DNA from: Leptospira sp. B5-022 | GTDB taxonomy: Bacteria; Spirochaetota; Leptospiria; Leptospirales; Leptospiraceae | Assembly: GCF_000347035.1 (NCBI RefSeq) | Contig: NZ_ANIJ01000018.1 | Span: forward strand, 1-64,000 | Direction: 5' to 3' | DNA length: 64,000 nucleotides | Shown: positions 1-7,690 of the stretch, in pieces | Layout: every line of letters starts with the position of its first letter | Position numbering within the stretch: position 1 is the stretch's first letter | The notes under the pieces: model-generated | What the model was told of the DNA's origin: nothing | What the model saw: only the letters and a program-made list of their open reading frames with translations | The model's database searches: none | Position numbers and translations under genes: made by a program

Positions 1-113
1 TCGAAAGACCATCCTCCGTCGCCAACGGAAGTAGCATCTTTTTGAGCGGTATTAGCTCCGCAATAGGTAAGTAATGCAGCAGACAGCGCAATAGCGATTA
101 CTTTCTTGATCAT
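1..113 (-). CDS. lipL21: LipL21-like outer-membrane lipoprotein (5' end only)
   Basis: Only the first 37 codons are in the window; the gene runs off the left edge. The peptide starts MIKKVIAIALSAALLTYC, a basic n-region and a hydrophobic core ending in a lipobox-like L-T-Y-C (Cys at residue 18). The residues after it (QKDATSVGDGGWSF) match what I remember of the start of mature LipL21, an abundant leptospiral surface lipoprotein; that match is from memory, not from a search. Two ATGs lie in tandem (116-114 and 113-111). I chose the second because the AAGGAG at 120-125 is 6 nt from it and only 3 nt from the first. Tyr at position -1 of the lipobox is unusual outside spirochaetes. It is divergent from the next gene. 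Confidence 0.75.
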   Translation of the reverse strand, partial: MIKKVIAIALSAALLTYCGANTAQKDATSVGDGGWSF

Positions 114-116
114 CAT

Positions 117-181
117 TTTCTCCTTGATCAGATGGAATTGAGGAATATATCCATTAAACGGATTCCGCAAGCCATTTTTTA
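117..181 (-). promoter_or_regulatory. Probable promoter and RBS of the lipL21-like gene
   Basis: The 68-nt gap between two divergent genes must hold the lipoprotein promoter. On the minus strand a TTGCGG hexamer is followed 15-17 nt later by TATATT/TATTCC, a weak sigma-70-like pair, and the AAGGAG ribosome-binding site is at 120-125. The RBS is clear. The promoter hexamers are a guess from spacing only. Confidence 0.35.
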
Positions 182-1822
182 ATGAATACGTTTAAATTTG
201 AAAGCAGCCAACTTTTTGGTAAAAAAATATTTATTCGCAGCGCACAATTGTCAAAAAATTTCCGAAATTTTCTTTTTGTTCTGCTAACTCTGGCGGCTAG
301 CGACGCAATAGCGACGACAGTAGTGTTTCTTCCCGGAAATTGGGAAGGCCAGGCTCCGGCTTCCTTGGAAGGAACAGGAGAAAAACCGTACGAGCTGGCA
401 AAATTAGGTCAGTTCTACGCGACCAGGATCTATTCGGTTCAGATAAAAGAACAACTCTCTCCGAATTCGGATCCGGAAATAAAAGATTTTCTAATTCCTC
501 AGGTCTCGAGAGAAAAATTCAAACAAACTTGCTCTAGACTCAAACCGGATTACGTGGTCCGAGATCAGTTATCCATCGAGGAAAAGATCCGGATCGATCG
601 CTCCGTTTACGATTGTAACCTTTCTAAAATGGAAGAATACTCCATCATAGGAAGAAAAGATCTATTCGAAACCTTAGAAAAGTTGACCAAGGATTCCTTT
701 CCTTTGGTTCCCAAAAAAAAGATAAAAGAATATTCCAGAGAAGTTGTACGTGCAGCGAAGTCGCAGATCATCGTGCTTGATTCTTCTTATTCTTACGCGC
801 CTGAAAGAAAGGAATTTATGTCGCAATTAGAGGCAATCTCTTGGCAACCGGAAACAAAATTTCGTCTGGTAGTTTTCAGCGAGAATGGATCCAAAGTTTT
901 TCCGGAATCCATCCGCTCCGAATTCATCAAACAATGGAAGGATTTTAAATCGGAAGGAAAATCCAACACACAAGATCTCACGAATGCTCTTCTTCGATTA
1001 AGAAGGATTCTAAGTTCTGAAGATTCTCCAGGTAAGAAGAAGGAAAGAATGATCAGCATTCTGACCAATGCAAAAGCCTCTAATTCTATCAACGGGTATG
1101 GCGCTGCCATCGAAGGTTTGAGCCGGAGCGGAGCGAAAGTTTCCATTCTATATTCTTCATACGCTGGGCCGGAAGCGCGCAGGGAACATAAAGAGGCTTC
1201 CAAAAGAGGAGCAGAATTCAGGGAAGTTTCCTATTTTCAGAGGATAGTCACTCCGAGGGATTCGAAAACTCTGGTATTGAAAGAAGGAAAATTATACATT
1301 TCAAGTGTTTCTCCTGATCCAAAAATGAAAATAGAGGATTCTTCCCTTGAAAAAGTGGAATTTGCAGGTAAGTATTCCTTGGGAGAATTCTTAAATCCTT
1401 GGAGTTTAGGAAGTATTTATGAAGAAGTGAAGAAGGAGAAGATCCTTACTTCCGAGCCGGTCCGCAGCAATTTTGCATCTTTATTCTCCAATTCCGTAAG
1501 TGAAGCGTCTAATTCGGAATATTTTGGAAATTTTCCGAAAGTTTTAATAAAATCCGGGTCTAAGGCATTCTGGATCCGAGTTCCGAACCTTTCCGGATTT
1601 TCGGAAGGAAAAAAAGGAGTGTGGGCGGTTACGTTTCTTTCATCCTCTTTTTCTTCCGAGGGGGTCGAAGTAATACCGGATTCGTTAGAACGATATACTT
1701 TCTCTACCGCTAAAATTTTAGAATGTGATCCATCCGTGGCTCGAAATTATATACGAAATACGGAAAAGTTCAAATTTGATTGTTTAGTAAAGGGAGAGAT
1801 CTTGGAAGTTTCGCAGCCGTAG
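182..1822 (+). CDS. Exported vWA-like protein of unknown function
   Basis: This 546-aa protein has a hydrophobic signal-like stretch at about residues 27-45, so it is probably secreted or periplasmic. Residues about 190-350 look like a von Willebrand A fold: a hydrophobic strand followed by D-S-S-Y-S fits the MIDAS DxSxS motif, and a Thr follows at NTQDLTNAL. The usual late Asp (TDG) is replaced by LTNAK, so metal binding may be impaired. The C-terminal 150 residues are unrecognised. No clear RBS precedes the ATG. An in-frame TTG at 248 would give a more conventional signal peptide. The gene is 7 nt from the AAA+ gene that follows and probably co-transcribed with it. The fold is inferred from motifs; the role is unknown. 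Confidence 0.6.
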   Translation: MNTFKFESSQLFGKKIFIRSAQLSKNFRNFLFVLLTLAASDAIATTVVFLPGNWEGQAPASLEGTGEKPYELAKLGQFYATRIYSVQIKEQLSPNSDPEIKDFLIPQVSREKFKQTCSRLKPDYVVRDQLSIEEKIRIDRSVYDCNLSKMEEYSIIGRKDLFETLEKLTKDSFPLVPKKKIKEYSREVVRAAKSQIIVLDSSYSYAPERKEFMSQLEAISWQPETKFRLVVFSENGSKVFPESIRSEFIKQWKDFKSEGKSNTQDLTNALLRLRRILSSEDSPGKKKERMISILTNAKASNSINGYGAAIEGLSRSGAKVSILYSSYAGPEARREHKEASKRGAEFREVSYFQRIVTPRDSKTLVLKEGKLYISSVSPDPKMKIEDSSLEKVEFAGKYSLGEFLNPWSLGSIYEEVKKEKILTSEPVRSNFASLFSNSVSEASNSEYFGNFPKVLIKSGSKAFWIRVPNLSGFSEGKKGVWAVTFLSSSFSSEGVEVIPDSLERYTFSTAKILECDPSVARNYIRNTEKFKFDCLVKGEILEVSQP

Positions 1823-1829
1823 CAGAGCC

Positions 1830-2726
1830 ATGGAAGAATCTAATTTTATCGCATTATCCCCTTCTACCCGCAAAATCCTGGATCGTATGAAACAAGCAGT
1901 CTCTTCCGATCTACCCGTCTTATTTTTAGGAGAGGCTGGGACCGGAAAAAGTTATTTAGGTTATCTTTTTCATTCTTTCTGTAAGGACAGATTTCCGTAT
2001 TACCAAGTTTTCGATTTTTCTATCTCCGAATCCGAGGCGGAAACTTCCGAGATCTTTTCTAAGTTAGACGGTAAAGTGGGAGCAACGATCTTTTTAGAAG
2101 CGATCTCGAATTTGAATCCTAATTTTCAAGTGCAACTATTGCAAAAGATACGAAATGAAAAAGGGAAGAATCGATACATACTCTCCGACCAGCCGGATCT
2201 TTCCGAAAAAGTGAAGTCGGGTAAAGTGCAAGAATCCTTGATGACGGAGATCCAAACCCTTCAGGTCAAAATTCCTACATTAAGGGAAAGAAAGGAGGAT
2301 ATTCCGCCACTGACACGATTTTTTCTGGATCTGATCGGAAAAAGATACAACCGAAAGAATATTAAAATTTCGGAAAAGTTAGGAAAGTTTTTATTAGAGT
2401 ACGATTATCCCGGAAATCTTCACCAGTTAAAGAATCTATTGGAAGCGATGGTATCCATGCACAATGTAAAGACTTTGGATACAAAACATCTTCCTCCCGA
2501 ATTATTCGAAACAGGTTATAAACAGAATAATAATCTATCCGTTCGTACGGGGATCCCTCTCAGAGATTATGAAAGGGAAATTATCAGACGAAATTTGATC
2601 CTTGTAAACGGGAACAGAGAAAAGGCGGCAAGAATTTTAGGTATTTCTGAAAGAACGATCTACAGAAAGATTACCGAGTTCGAACTGTTCGATTCCGAGG
2701 ATGGAAAAAATCCTCCATCTTCCTGA
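1830..2726 (+). CDS. AAA+/Fis-type regulator lacking the sigma-54 GAFTGA loop
   Basis: A 298-aa protein built like the central and DNA-binding parts of a bacterial enhancer-binding protein, without a receiver domain. Walker A is GEAGTGKS (residues about 35-42), a sensor/arginine-finger segment LRERKEDIPPL is present, and the C-terminus holds a Fis-type helix-turn-helix (NREKAARILGISERTIYRK, about 262-280). Two features normally essential for sigma-54 activation are missing. There is no GAFTGA motif between Walker A and B, and the Walker B DE pair is replaced (IFLEAI instead of LFLDEI). It may therefore act through DNA or protein binding rather than sigma-54 remodelling. It follows the vWA-like gene by 7 nt and overlaps holA tail to tail by 56 bp. 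Confidence 0.75.
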   Translation: MEESNFIALSPSTRKILDRMKQAVSSDLPVLFLGEAGTGKSYLGYLFHSFCKDRFPYYQVFDFSISESEAETSEIFSKLDGKVGATIFLEAISNLNPNFQVQLLQKIRNEKGKNRYILSDQPDLSEKVKSGKVQESLMTEIQTLQVKIPTLRERKEDIPPLTRFFLDLIGKRYNRKNIKISEKLGKFLLEYDYPGNLHQLKNLLEAMVSMHNVKTLDTKHLPPELFETGYKQNNNLSVRTGIPLRDYEREIIRRNLILVNGNREKAARILGISERTIYRKITEFELFDSEDGKNPPSS

Positions 2727-3774
2727 AGAAGTAATACACTGTTTCTTCCTTTTCGGAACCGGTTTTGATCTTTTGGTTCATTTCCAATAAGAACTCGTAC
2801 AATTCCGTAATTTCCAGATCGTTAAACGCAGAACTTTCTTTCCTAAGTCGTTTGAAAGTATGATTTTTTCGAGCGGGGGAATAAGCCGCGATACCAAGTA
2901 GGTCCGATTGTTCTTTGTCATTTAGGACCTTGTCATACATTCTTAGAATAATTTTATAAATCCTTAATTTATCTAAATGATCTTTTAACAAAGAAAGAAA
3001 GATCAGAAGTGAGTCCTTCCCGATTTTGAATTTGGAAAATTCCCTAGAAAATCTTCCGTAATCTTTTTCGAAAAAATAATCCACAATTTCGGAAGAACTG
3101 AATTCGGAACTTTGGAATAACACTTCCTTGAGGTCCGCAAGATTGAAACTTTTCTTTCCTAAGTATAATTTCAGTTTTTCCAAATTTTTTAAGTATGCGC
3201 CTGCACTCGGATTTACTTTTAGTAAAAATTCTTCTTCCGCTTCATCGTCTAGTTTTACTTCTACTTCTTTGGCGGCTTTTAAGAAGGCTTCCTTTCTTTT
3301 GTCAGGAAATATTTTGGAAGATTTAAAATGAGAAACCTTATCTCCGAATATTGAGATCAATTCTTTAGGAAGATCCCAATGATCGTAATGGATCAGAATT
3401 CTTACTGTTTCCGGAACCGAAAAAGATTTGGGAGAAGTTTTTGATTTCGTTTTCCCTAACCAGGGTTTGAAGAATGTAACGCCAGATTTTATGATAAATA
3501 ATTTTTGGGCCGCAAACATGTCCAGGTTTCCGGCTTCGTTCTGAAAATTCTCCAGATCTCCTGGCTCCGCTACAAATACCACGATCTCATAAGGATCTGC
3601 ACTTTTTTTATATGCAGACTTGTACAGATCGCTGACCACACTGAATTCGTAAGAATCCTGAGAGACCACAAATAGGATTTGAGGCAAAGATTCCAGGTTA
3701 GGCTTGGTCTTGTGCAGAAAATCGATCAGATTCTCATAAAAATTCGAGACTTTGTTTTCGGCCACGGTAATCAT
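2671..3774 (-). CDS. holA: DNA polymerase III subunit delta
   Basis: The 367-aa product fits the clamp-loader delta subunit. It has an N-terminal region with ILFVVSQDSYEFSVVSDLYKSAY, the usual 'VVFVAEPGDLENF...MFAAQKLFIIK' segment, the central three-helix lid region and a C-terminal collar-like helical domain (LLIFLSLLKDHLDKLRIYKIIL). Length is close to the usual 330-350 aa. HolA opens the beta sliding clamp as part of the clamp loader. Divergence is high, as is normal for HolA. The last 18 codons overlap the 3' end of the AAA+ gene on the other strand. Start at ATG 3774; no other start is obviously better. Confidence 0.8.
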   Translation of the reverse strand: MITVAENKVSNFYENLIDFLHKTKPNLESLPQILFVVSQDSYEFSVVSDLYKSAYKKSADPYEIVVFVAEPGDLENFQNEAGNLDMFAAQKLFIIKSGVTFFKPWLGKTKSKTSPKSFSVPETVRILIHYDHWDLPKELISIFGDKVSHFKSSKIFPDKRKEAFLKAAKEVEVKLDDEAEEEFLLKVNPSAGAYLKNLEKLKLYLGKKSFNLADLKEVLFQSSEFSSSEIVDYFFEKDYGRFSREFSKFKIGKDSLLIFLSLLKDHLDKLRIYKIILRMYDKVLNDKEQSDLLGIAAYSPARKNHTFKRLRKESSAFNDLEITELYEFLLEMNQKIKTGSEKEETVYYFFRKMEDFFHPRNRTVRTR

Positions 3775-3870
3775 CTTGAAAGGAAATCCGAGAGAGTCAA
3801 GCGGATGATCCGATTCTTTTCCTAAAGTAGATCCCTGATCTTTCCGATTTATTCATTAGGTCCAAGCCTT

Positions 3871-4092
3871 ATGAGAATCAGCGACGGCGTACAAAGAATT
3901 TCTGCCCAAGAAGATTATCTTACATATATCAAACCGATCCTAAATCAATCCAGGGTTCCCGCTATCGAGCCGATCCGCCAAAGGGATTTTTCTGAGACTG
4001 CGAAATCTCTGAAATTTTATGGTCCGGATGGAAGTTCCGCTCCTCAGGATTCTTCCGTTTCTAAAGGCAGATTTCTGGATCTTTACGTTTAA
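3871..4092 (+). CDS. Small hypothetical protein (73 aa)
   Basis: A 73-aa ORF begins MRISDGVQRISAQEDYLTYIKP and ends SKGRFLDLYV. It has no signal peptide, membrane segment or recognised motif. It sits alone between the divergent holA and a large inverted repeat. An AGG about 9 nt upstream is the only hint of an RBS. Codon use looks like that of its neighbours, and its position directly before a terminator-like hairpin supports a real gene. Function unknown. Confidence 0.55.
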   Translation: MRISDGVQRISAQEDYLTYIKPILNQSRVPAIEPIRQRDFSETAKSLKFYGPDGSSAPQDSSVSKGRFLDLYV

Positions 4093-4128
4093 TTCTCTTC
4101 AGCCTCTTTCTAAAATATATTAATGAAG

Positions 4129-4232
4129 CTTAGAATGGATCTCTTGCCTGATAGCGAAGCAGGATTGCGAAGCGACCCGGAGCTCTGCACAGGATGTGCA
4201 GCCGAAGGGGAAGGCAAGAGATCCATTCTAAG
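4129..4232. repeat. Large inverted repeat (21-bp perfect arms)
   Basis: The arms at 4129-4149 and 4212-4232 are exact reverse complements (21 of 21), separated by 62 nt. The loop is not random: it holds a second small hairpin (CTGCAC / GTGCAG) and two GCGAAGC copies. It lies between the 3' ends of the small ORF and the maf gene, so it could be a bidirectional terminator, a mobile repeat (MITE or REP-like), or encode a structured RNA. There is no U-tract after either arm. Confidence 0.85.
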
Positions 4233-4272
4233 AAATTGTTTTATAAAAGTATTTGAATGAGTCTCAAAAGAA

Positions 4273-4827
4273 TTAAAGAAACCCGCTCCAAAGAGTGTGA
4301 TATAGGAAAAATTTGCGGATCGGAAATCCTAAAATATTGGAATAAGATCCTTGAAAATTTTTGGCAGGCGAATTTGGGTCTTGGATCCCGTATGATCCGG
4401 CTTTGTCGTACGGTTTGCAAATTTTAATATATTCTAAAATTTTCGCTTTGTCCCAAGCATAGAATTCTACTTCGGAGACATCGTAATCGAAAATTTTTTC
4501 GTTCTTGGTCATGATCCCAAGTCCTGAATACACTTGGTGTGTTTTTCCGGAAAGTTCGGATAACATAGAGAATGCCTCCGATTCATTCGCGGGTTTCTGC
4601 AGGATCTTATTCCGAAAAACAACGATGGTATCCGAAGCCAGGATGACTTCTTGCGGATTTTCCGGCTTGGGTCCAAGTTTTGCCAAGGTTACCCTTTCCA
4701 AATAACGAACAGGTGTTTCTTCGTGAAGACTCGTTTCATCCGTGGGCAAAGGTAGGACTTGAAAATGTAGTCCTAAGGATTGTAAGATCTCTTTTCTTCT
4801 AGGAGATTGGGATCTCAGAATAAGCAT
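4273..4827 (-). CDS. maf: Maf family nucleotide pyrophosphatase
   Basis: A 184-aa protein with the Maf signature at the N-terminus (LILRSQSPRRKEILQ; S-x-S-P-R-R), the ASDTIVVF motif with the catalytic Asp (about residue 65), and the C-terminal KAGSYGIQDP and GSYSNILGFP motifs. Maf proteins hydrolyse non-canonical or modified nucleoside triphosphates (dTTP/UTP or m7GTP subfamilies) to monophosphates and limit their incorporation. The subfamily cannot be set by eye. It starts at ATG 4827, 72 nt from the start of the divergent exported-protein gene, and ends facing the large inverted repeat. Confidence 0.88.
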   Translation of the reverse strand: MLILRSQSPRRKEILQSLGLHFQVLPLPTDETSLHEETPVRYLERVTLAKLGPKPENPQEVILASDTIVVFRNKILQKPANESEAFSMLSELSGKTHQVYSGLGIMTKNEKIFDYDVSEVEFYAWDKAKILEYIKICKPYDKAGSYGIQDPNSPAKNFQGSYSNILGFPIRKFFLYHTLWSGFL

Positions 4828-4899
4828 ATATCCATTCTGAAAGAAAAGCCTTGCCAGACACTCCTTTTCCCAGTATCAATGTTCGCACGGATCGAACCA

Positions 4900-5778
4900 A
4901 TGAATTTCTTTCTTAGATCATTCTGCCCTATACGCACGCAAGTTTTGATAATTCTTTTTTTGTTTATGGCTTTCACTTCTTCTTATTCCCAAGAAGCTAA
5001 GAAAACCGCACCTAGTGATAGTCCGGAGGCCAAACCGACTAACACAAATGTGGATCCGAAATCCAGAGCGTATTCATTACGTAAAAAATCCTGGATTGCC
5101 CTGCGATATCTTAGAACCAGTCTTTTGAATTTTGGAAAGAAGGCGGACTGGGATGCTTGTCTTGCAGAATATGCAAAGGCAGAATCTTCTTTTCAAAGAG
5201 GAGAATGGGAGCCTGCCGGAAACCAATTCCAAACTTTAAAGACAAAACTTGATCAACTTGCGGAAGCTCAGGCAAAGGAAGTATTCAATCGTTCCGACGC
5301 TTTGGAGAAGGATATCCAACCCAAGGTTGTGGATCTGAAATTGAATACGGAATCGCCCGGCAGACAGTACATTCCTGTGATGGAAAAACATCTCCAGATC
5401 TATAGAGATACATGGCAGGCAGCAAAATTAGAAAGAGAGATCGGGAACCAAGGACAGAATTTATATTTTGCGAAACAAGGTCTGTTACAGCTTTATAAAG
5501 CAAAAATCCTTCTGGAAAAGGCAAAGGAAGGAAAACTAGAATCGGAAGAAAAACTGAGCAAAAATAAAGTTTTGGAAACGGATTATTTAACTCCTGAGGA
5601 AGTAAAATACTGGGACGATTGTTTGGAAGTATTAAACGAATCAGAGGAGAAGAATCGCCAAAAAGAAAAGCAGGCCATTATAAACGTTTACCAATCTAGA
5701 ACCGGTAAAAAACCGGGAGAGTCTAAGAATAGTGCAGGCTCTGCAAATTCGCCGGCAAGCGTCGAAGGTAAAAAGTAA
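4900..5778 (+). CDS. Exported hypothetical protein, charged and helical
   Basis: From ATG 4900 the product (about 292 aa) has a signal peptide (MNFFLRSFCPIRTQ, then VLIILFLFMAF, with cleavage near SYS-QE). Longer reading from 4807 or 4879 puts 24-31 extra residues before it and overlaps the divergent maf start, so I prefer 4900. The mature part is Lys/Glu-rich and largely helical (about residues 40-260, e.g. LLQLYKAKILLEKAKEGKLESEEKLSKNK), followed by a low-complexity Ser/Gly/Lys tail. No known domain is recognised. It is probably periplasmic. A lipoprotein gene follows after 39 nt. Confidence 0.6.
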   Translation: MNFFLRSFCPIRTQVLIILFLFMAFTSSYSQEAKKTAPSDSPEAKPTNTNVDPKSRAYSLRKKSWIALRYLRTSLLNFGKKADWDACLAEYAKAESSFQRGEWEPAGNQFQTLKTKLDQLAEAQAKEVFNRSDALEKDIQPKVVDLKLNTESPGRQYIPVMEKHLQIYRDTWQAAKLEREIGNQGQNLYFAKQGLLQLYKAKILLEKAKEGKLESEEKLSKNKVLETDYLTPEEVKYWDDCLEVLNESEEKNRQKEKQAIINVYQSRTGKKPGESKNSAGSANSPASVEGKK

Positions 5779-5817
5779 GAGCCTTTTAGGTTTTTTTTCC
5801 GAAAGTAAGAATAGAAT

Positions 5818-6321
5818 ATGAAATTCTCCAAAGCCCTTTTACTTCTATTCTTTCTTTTTTCCGTTTCTTGCCGAGGATTCAATCTTCAAAATTTTAAGAA
5901 TCATACTTTTGAAAATACCTGTGATTGGTTCGATCTATTCTGCGATAAGATCGTAGTGACCCCGGATCTTTCCGACTGCGATCCGTTTCACGAAGAATAC
6001 GAAGGATATTCTCATTATATAGATCGTGGTGTTCTGAAAAACGATTATAAGATAGAAGAAGAAGCCAAACAAGAGAGAGAACCTAACGATCCTACGGAAC
6101 CTCTACCTAAAAAGAAAGAAAAGATCAAGGCAACCAATACGGATTATGGAAACAACATGAGAATCGATTCGAAAAAACTATTCGAAAGATATGATATTTC
6201 CGCAGGGCGAAGATCGGACAAAGATAGATCCAAACATCCTTGTGGAGTTCTTCAGAACGGCAACAAACCAAAAGTGTATTACTCGGAACCTAAAACTAAC
6301 GACAAGGGAGGAGAATTTTGA
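5818..6321 (+). CDS. Small lipoprotein of unknown function
   Basis: The 167-aa product has a classic short lipoprotein signal: MKFSK, a Leu/Phe-rich core and the lipobox F-S-V-S-C (Cys18). The mature part is hydrophilic, with four more Cys (CDWFDLFC, SDC, HPC) and an acidic/basic linker (residues about 80-105). No domain is recognised. The stop TGA overlaps the TTG start of the SDR gene (TTGA), so the two are translationally coupled. Confidence 0.7.
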   Translation: MKFSKALLLLFFLFSVSCRGFNLQNFKNHTFENTCDWFDLFCDKIVVTPDLSDCDPFHEEYEGYSHYIDRGVLKNDYKIEEEAKQEREPNDPTEPLPKKKEKIKATNTDYGNNMRIDSKKLFERYDISAGRRSDKDRSKHPCGVLQNGNKPKVYYSEPKTNDKGGEF

Positions 6322-7061
6322 AAAACGTATTCGATTTAACGGGTAAATCAGTATTAGTAACGGGAGCAACTAGAGGGATCGGAAGACAGATCGCTCAAGG
6401 ATTTTTAGATGCAGGTGCGACGGTTTATGGCACCGGATCGTCTGCGGAATCCATCAAACGTTTAGAAGGATCCGGTATCGAAGCATTCGCTGCTGATATT
6501 CGCCAACCAGGTGCGATGGATTCTATCATTGAATCATTAAGTAAAAGACATGGAAAACTGGACGTGCTCGTAAATAATGCAGGAGTAGCGACCAATCTAC
6601 CTGCTGGATTTTTTAAAGAAGAAGACATACAAAACGTTACACAGACTAACTTTGTGGGAGTGTTTCGTGCGAGTCAGGCATACTATAAAATACAAAAGAA
6701 AAAAGGCGGAAACATAATCAATATAGCTTCAGTCCTAGGTATGGTCGGCACTAAATTTGCGTCCGTTTATTGCGGAACAAAAGGTGCTGTAATTAATATG
6801 ACCAAGGCTCTCGCAGTGGAATGGGCAGGTTCCGGATACAGAGTAAACGCGATCTGTCCCGGTTTTATAGATACGGACATGACGGACATGATCAAAGAAA
6901 GACCCGAAGTATTGGAGCAAATGAAAGCAAGGATCCCTTTGTCTAGATTAGGCAAACCGGAAGATCTTGCGGGAGCGGCAGTCTTTTTGGCTTCCGATGC
7001 AGCGGCTTACGTTACCGGTCAGGCTATCGTCGTGGACGGAGGTGTTACTTCCGGAATATGA
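6318..7061 (+). CDS. Short-chain dehydrogenase/reductase (FabG-like)
   Basis: A 247-aa classical SDR. It has the nucleotide-binding TGATRGIG (about residues 15-22), NNAG (86-89), catalytic Ser138 (NIASV), Tyr151 and Lys155 (YCGTK), and the C-terminal PGFIDTDMT and VVDGG. Family members use NAD(P)H to reduce or oxidise alcohol/ketone substrates; the 3-oxoacyl-ACP reductase-like pattern fits, but the substrate is not fixed by sequence. The start is TTG at 6318, supported by GGGAGGAG at 6306-6313 and overlapping the stop of the lipoprotein gene. The end overlaps the next gene by ATGA. Confidence 0.85.
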   Translation: MKNVFDLTGKSVLVTGATRGIGRQIAQGFLDAGATVYGTGSSAESIKRLEGSGIEAFAADIRQPGAMDSIIESLSKRHGKLDVLVNNAGVATNLPAGFFKEEDIQNVTQTNFVGVFRASQAYYKIQKKKGGNIINIASVLGMVGTKFASVYCGTKGAVINMTKALAVEWAGSGYRVNAICPGFIDTDMTDMIKERPEVLEQMKARIPLSRLGKPEDLAGAAVFLASDAAAYVTGQAIVVDGGVTSGI

Positions 7062-7675
7062 TATTAGAATTACATCCCCAGAATCCTGAGAAGAGGATCC
7101 TCGGACAAATTTCCAAAAAATTATCCGAGGGAGGGGTGTATATATTTCCTACCGATACCGTTTACGGTTTGGTAGCGGATTCTCAATCCCATGCGGGAGT
7201 GGAAAAATTATATAAACTAAAAAATATCTCCAAGAATCAACCTCTGTCTCTTCTATGTGCGGATATATCCACCGCATCCAATTATATGGAACAACTTTCC
7301 AACGAAGCGTTCCGTTTGATGAAAAGGATCACTCCAGGGCCTTATACATTTGTGGTGAAAGCGAACAAACATCTTCCTAGAGTTTCTTTTTCGAACCAAA
7401 AAGATAAGAATATCGGGATAAGGATCCCTGATTCTAAATATCTACAGGCTTTACTGGAAATTCATCCGAATCCTCTTACTTCTACTTCCGTTTTTTTCAA
7501 AGATGAATTTGTGACCGATGTGGACATGATCGAAAACGAATACGGTAACAAAGTGGACGGGATTATCGATGGCGGAATTCTAGAACTGGAATTATCCACC
7601 ATTCTTGACTGTACCGGCGATGGGATCTCCATCTTAAGAGAAGGCAAAGGGATGGATCTGATCAACTCGTTATAA
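7058..7675 (+). CDS. TsaC/YciO/YrdC-type threonylcarbamoyl-AMP synthase-like protein
   Basis: A 205-aa YrdC-domain protein with PTDTVYGL at residues 31-38 and KNISKNQPLSLL at about 56-67, the binding core of the family. TsaC/Sua5 makes L-threonylcarbamoyladenylate from threonine, bicarbonate and ATP for the t6A37 modification of tRNA. The length and PLSL motif resemble the YciO branch, whose role is less certain, so a second true TsaC could lie outside the window. It overlaps the SDR gene by ATGA (7058-7061). tsaE and tsaB are about 13 kb downstream in a different operon. Confidence 0.8.
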   Translation: MILELHPQNPEKRILGQISKKLSEGGVYIFPTDTVYGLVADSQSHAGVEKLYKLKNISKNQPLSLLCADISTASNYMEQLSNEAFRLMKRITPGPYTFVVKANKHLPRVSFSNQKDKNIGIRIPDSKYLQALLEIHPNPLTSTSVFFKDEFVTDVDMIENEYGNKVDGIIDGGILELELSTILDCTGDGISILREGKGMDLINSL

Positions 7676-7690
7676 TCTTTGGAGGCAATC

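Noticed and set aside
793..1203. 136-aa minus-strand ORF inside the vWA-like gene
   Set aside because: Antisense shadow of a well-framed gene, no RBS, composition follows the other strand's codons.
4807..4899. ATG 4807 as start of the exported protein
   Set aside because: It overlaps the divergent maf start and hides the signal peptide behind 31 extra residues.
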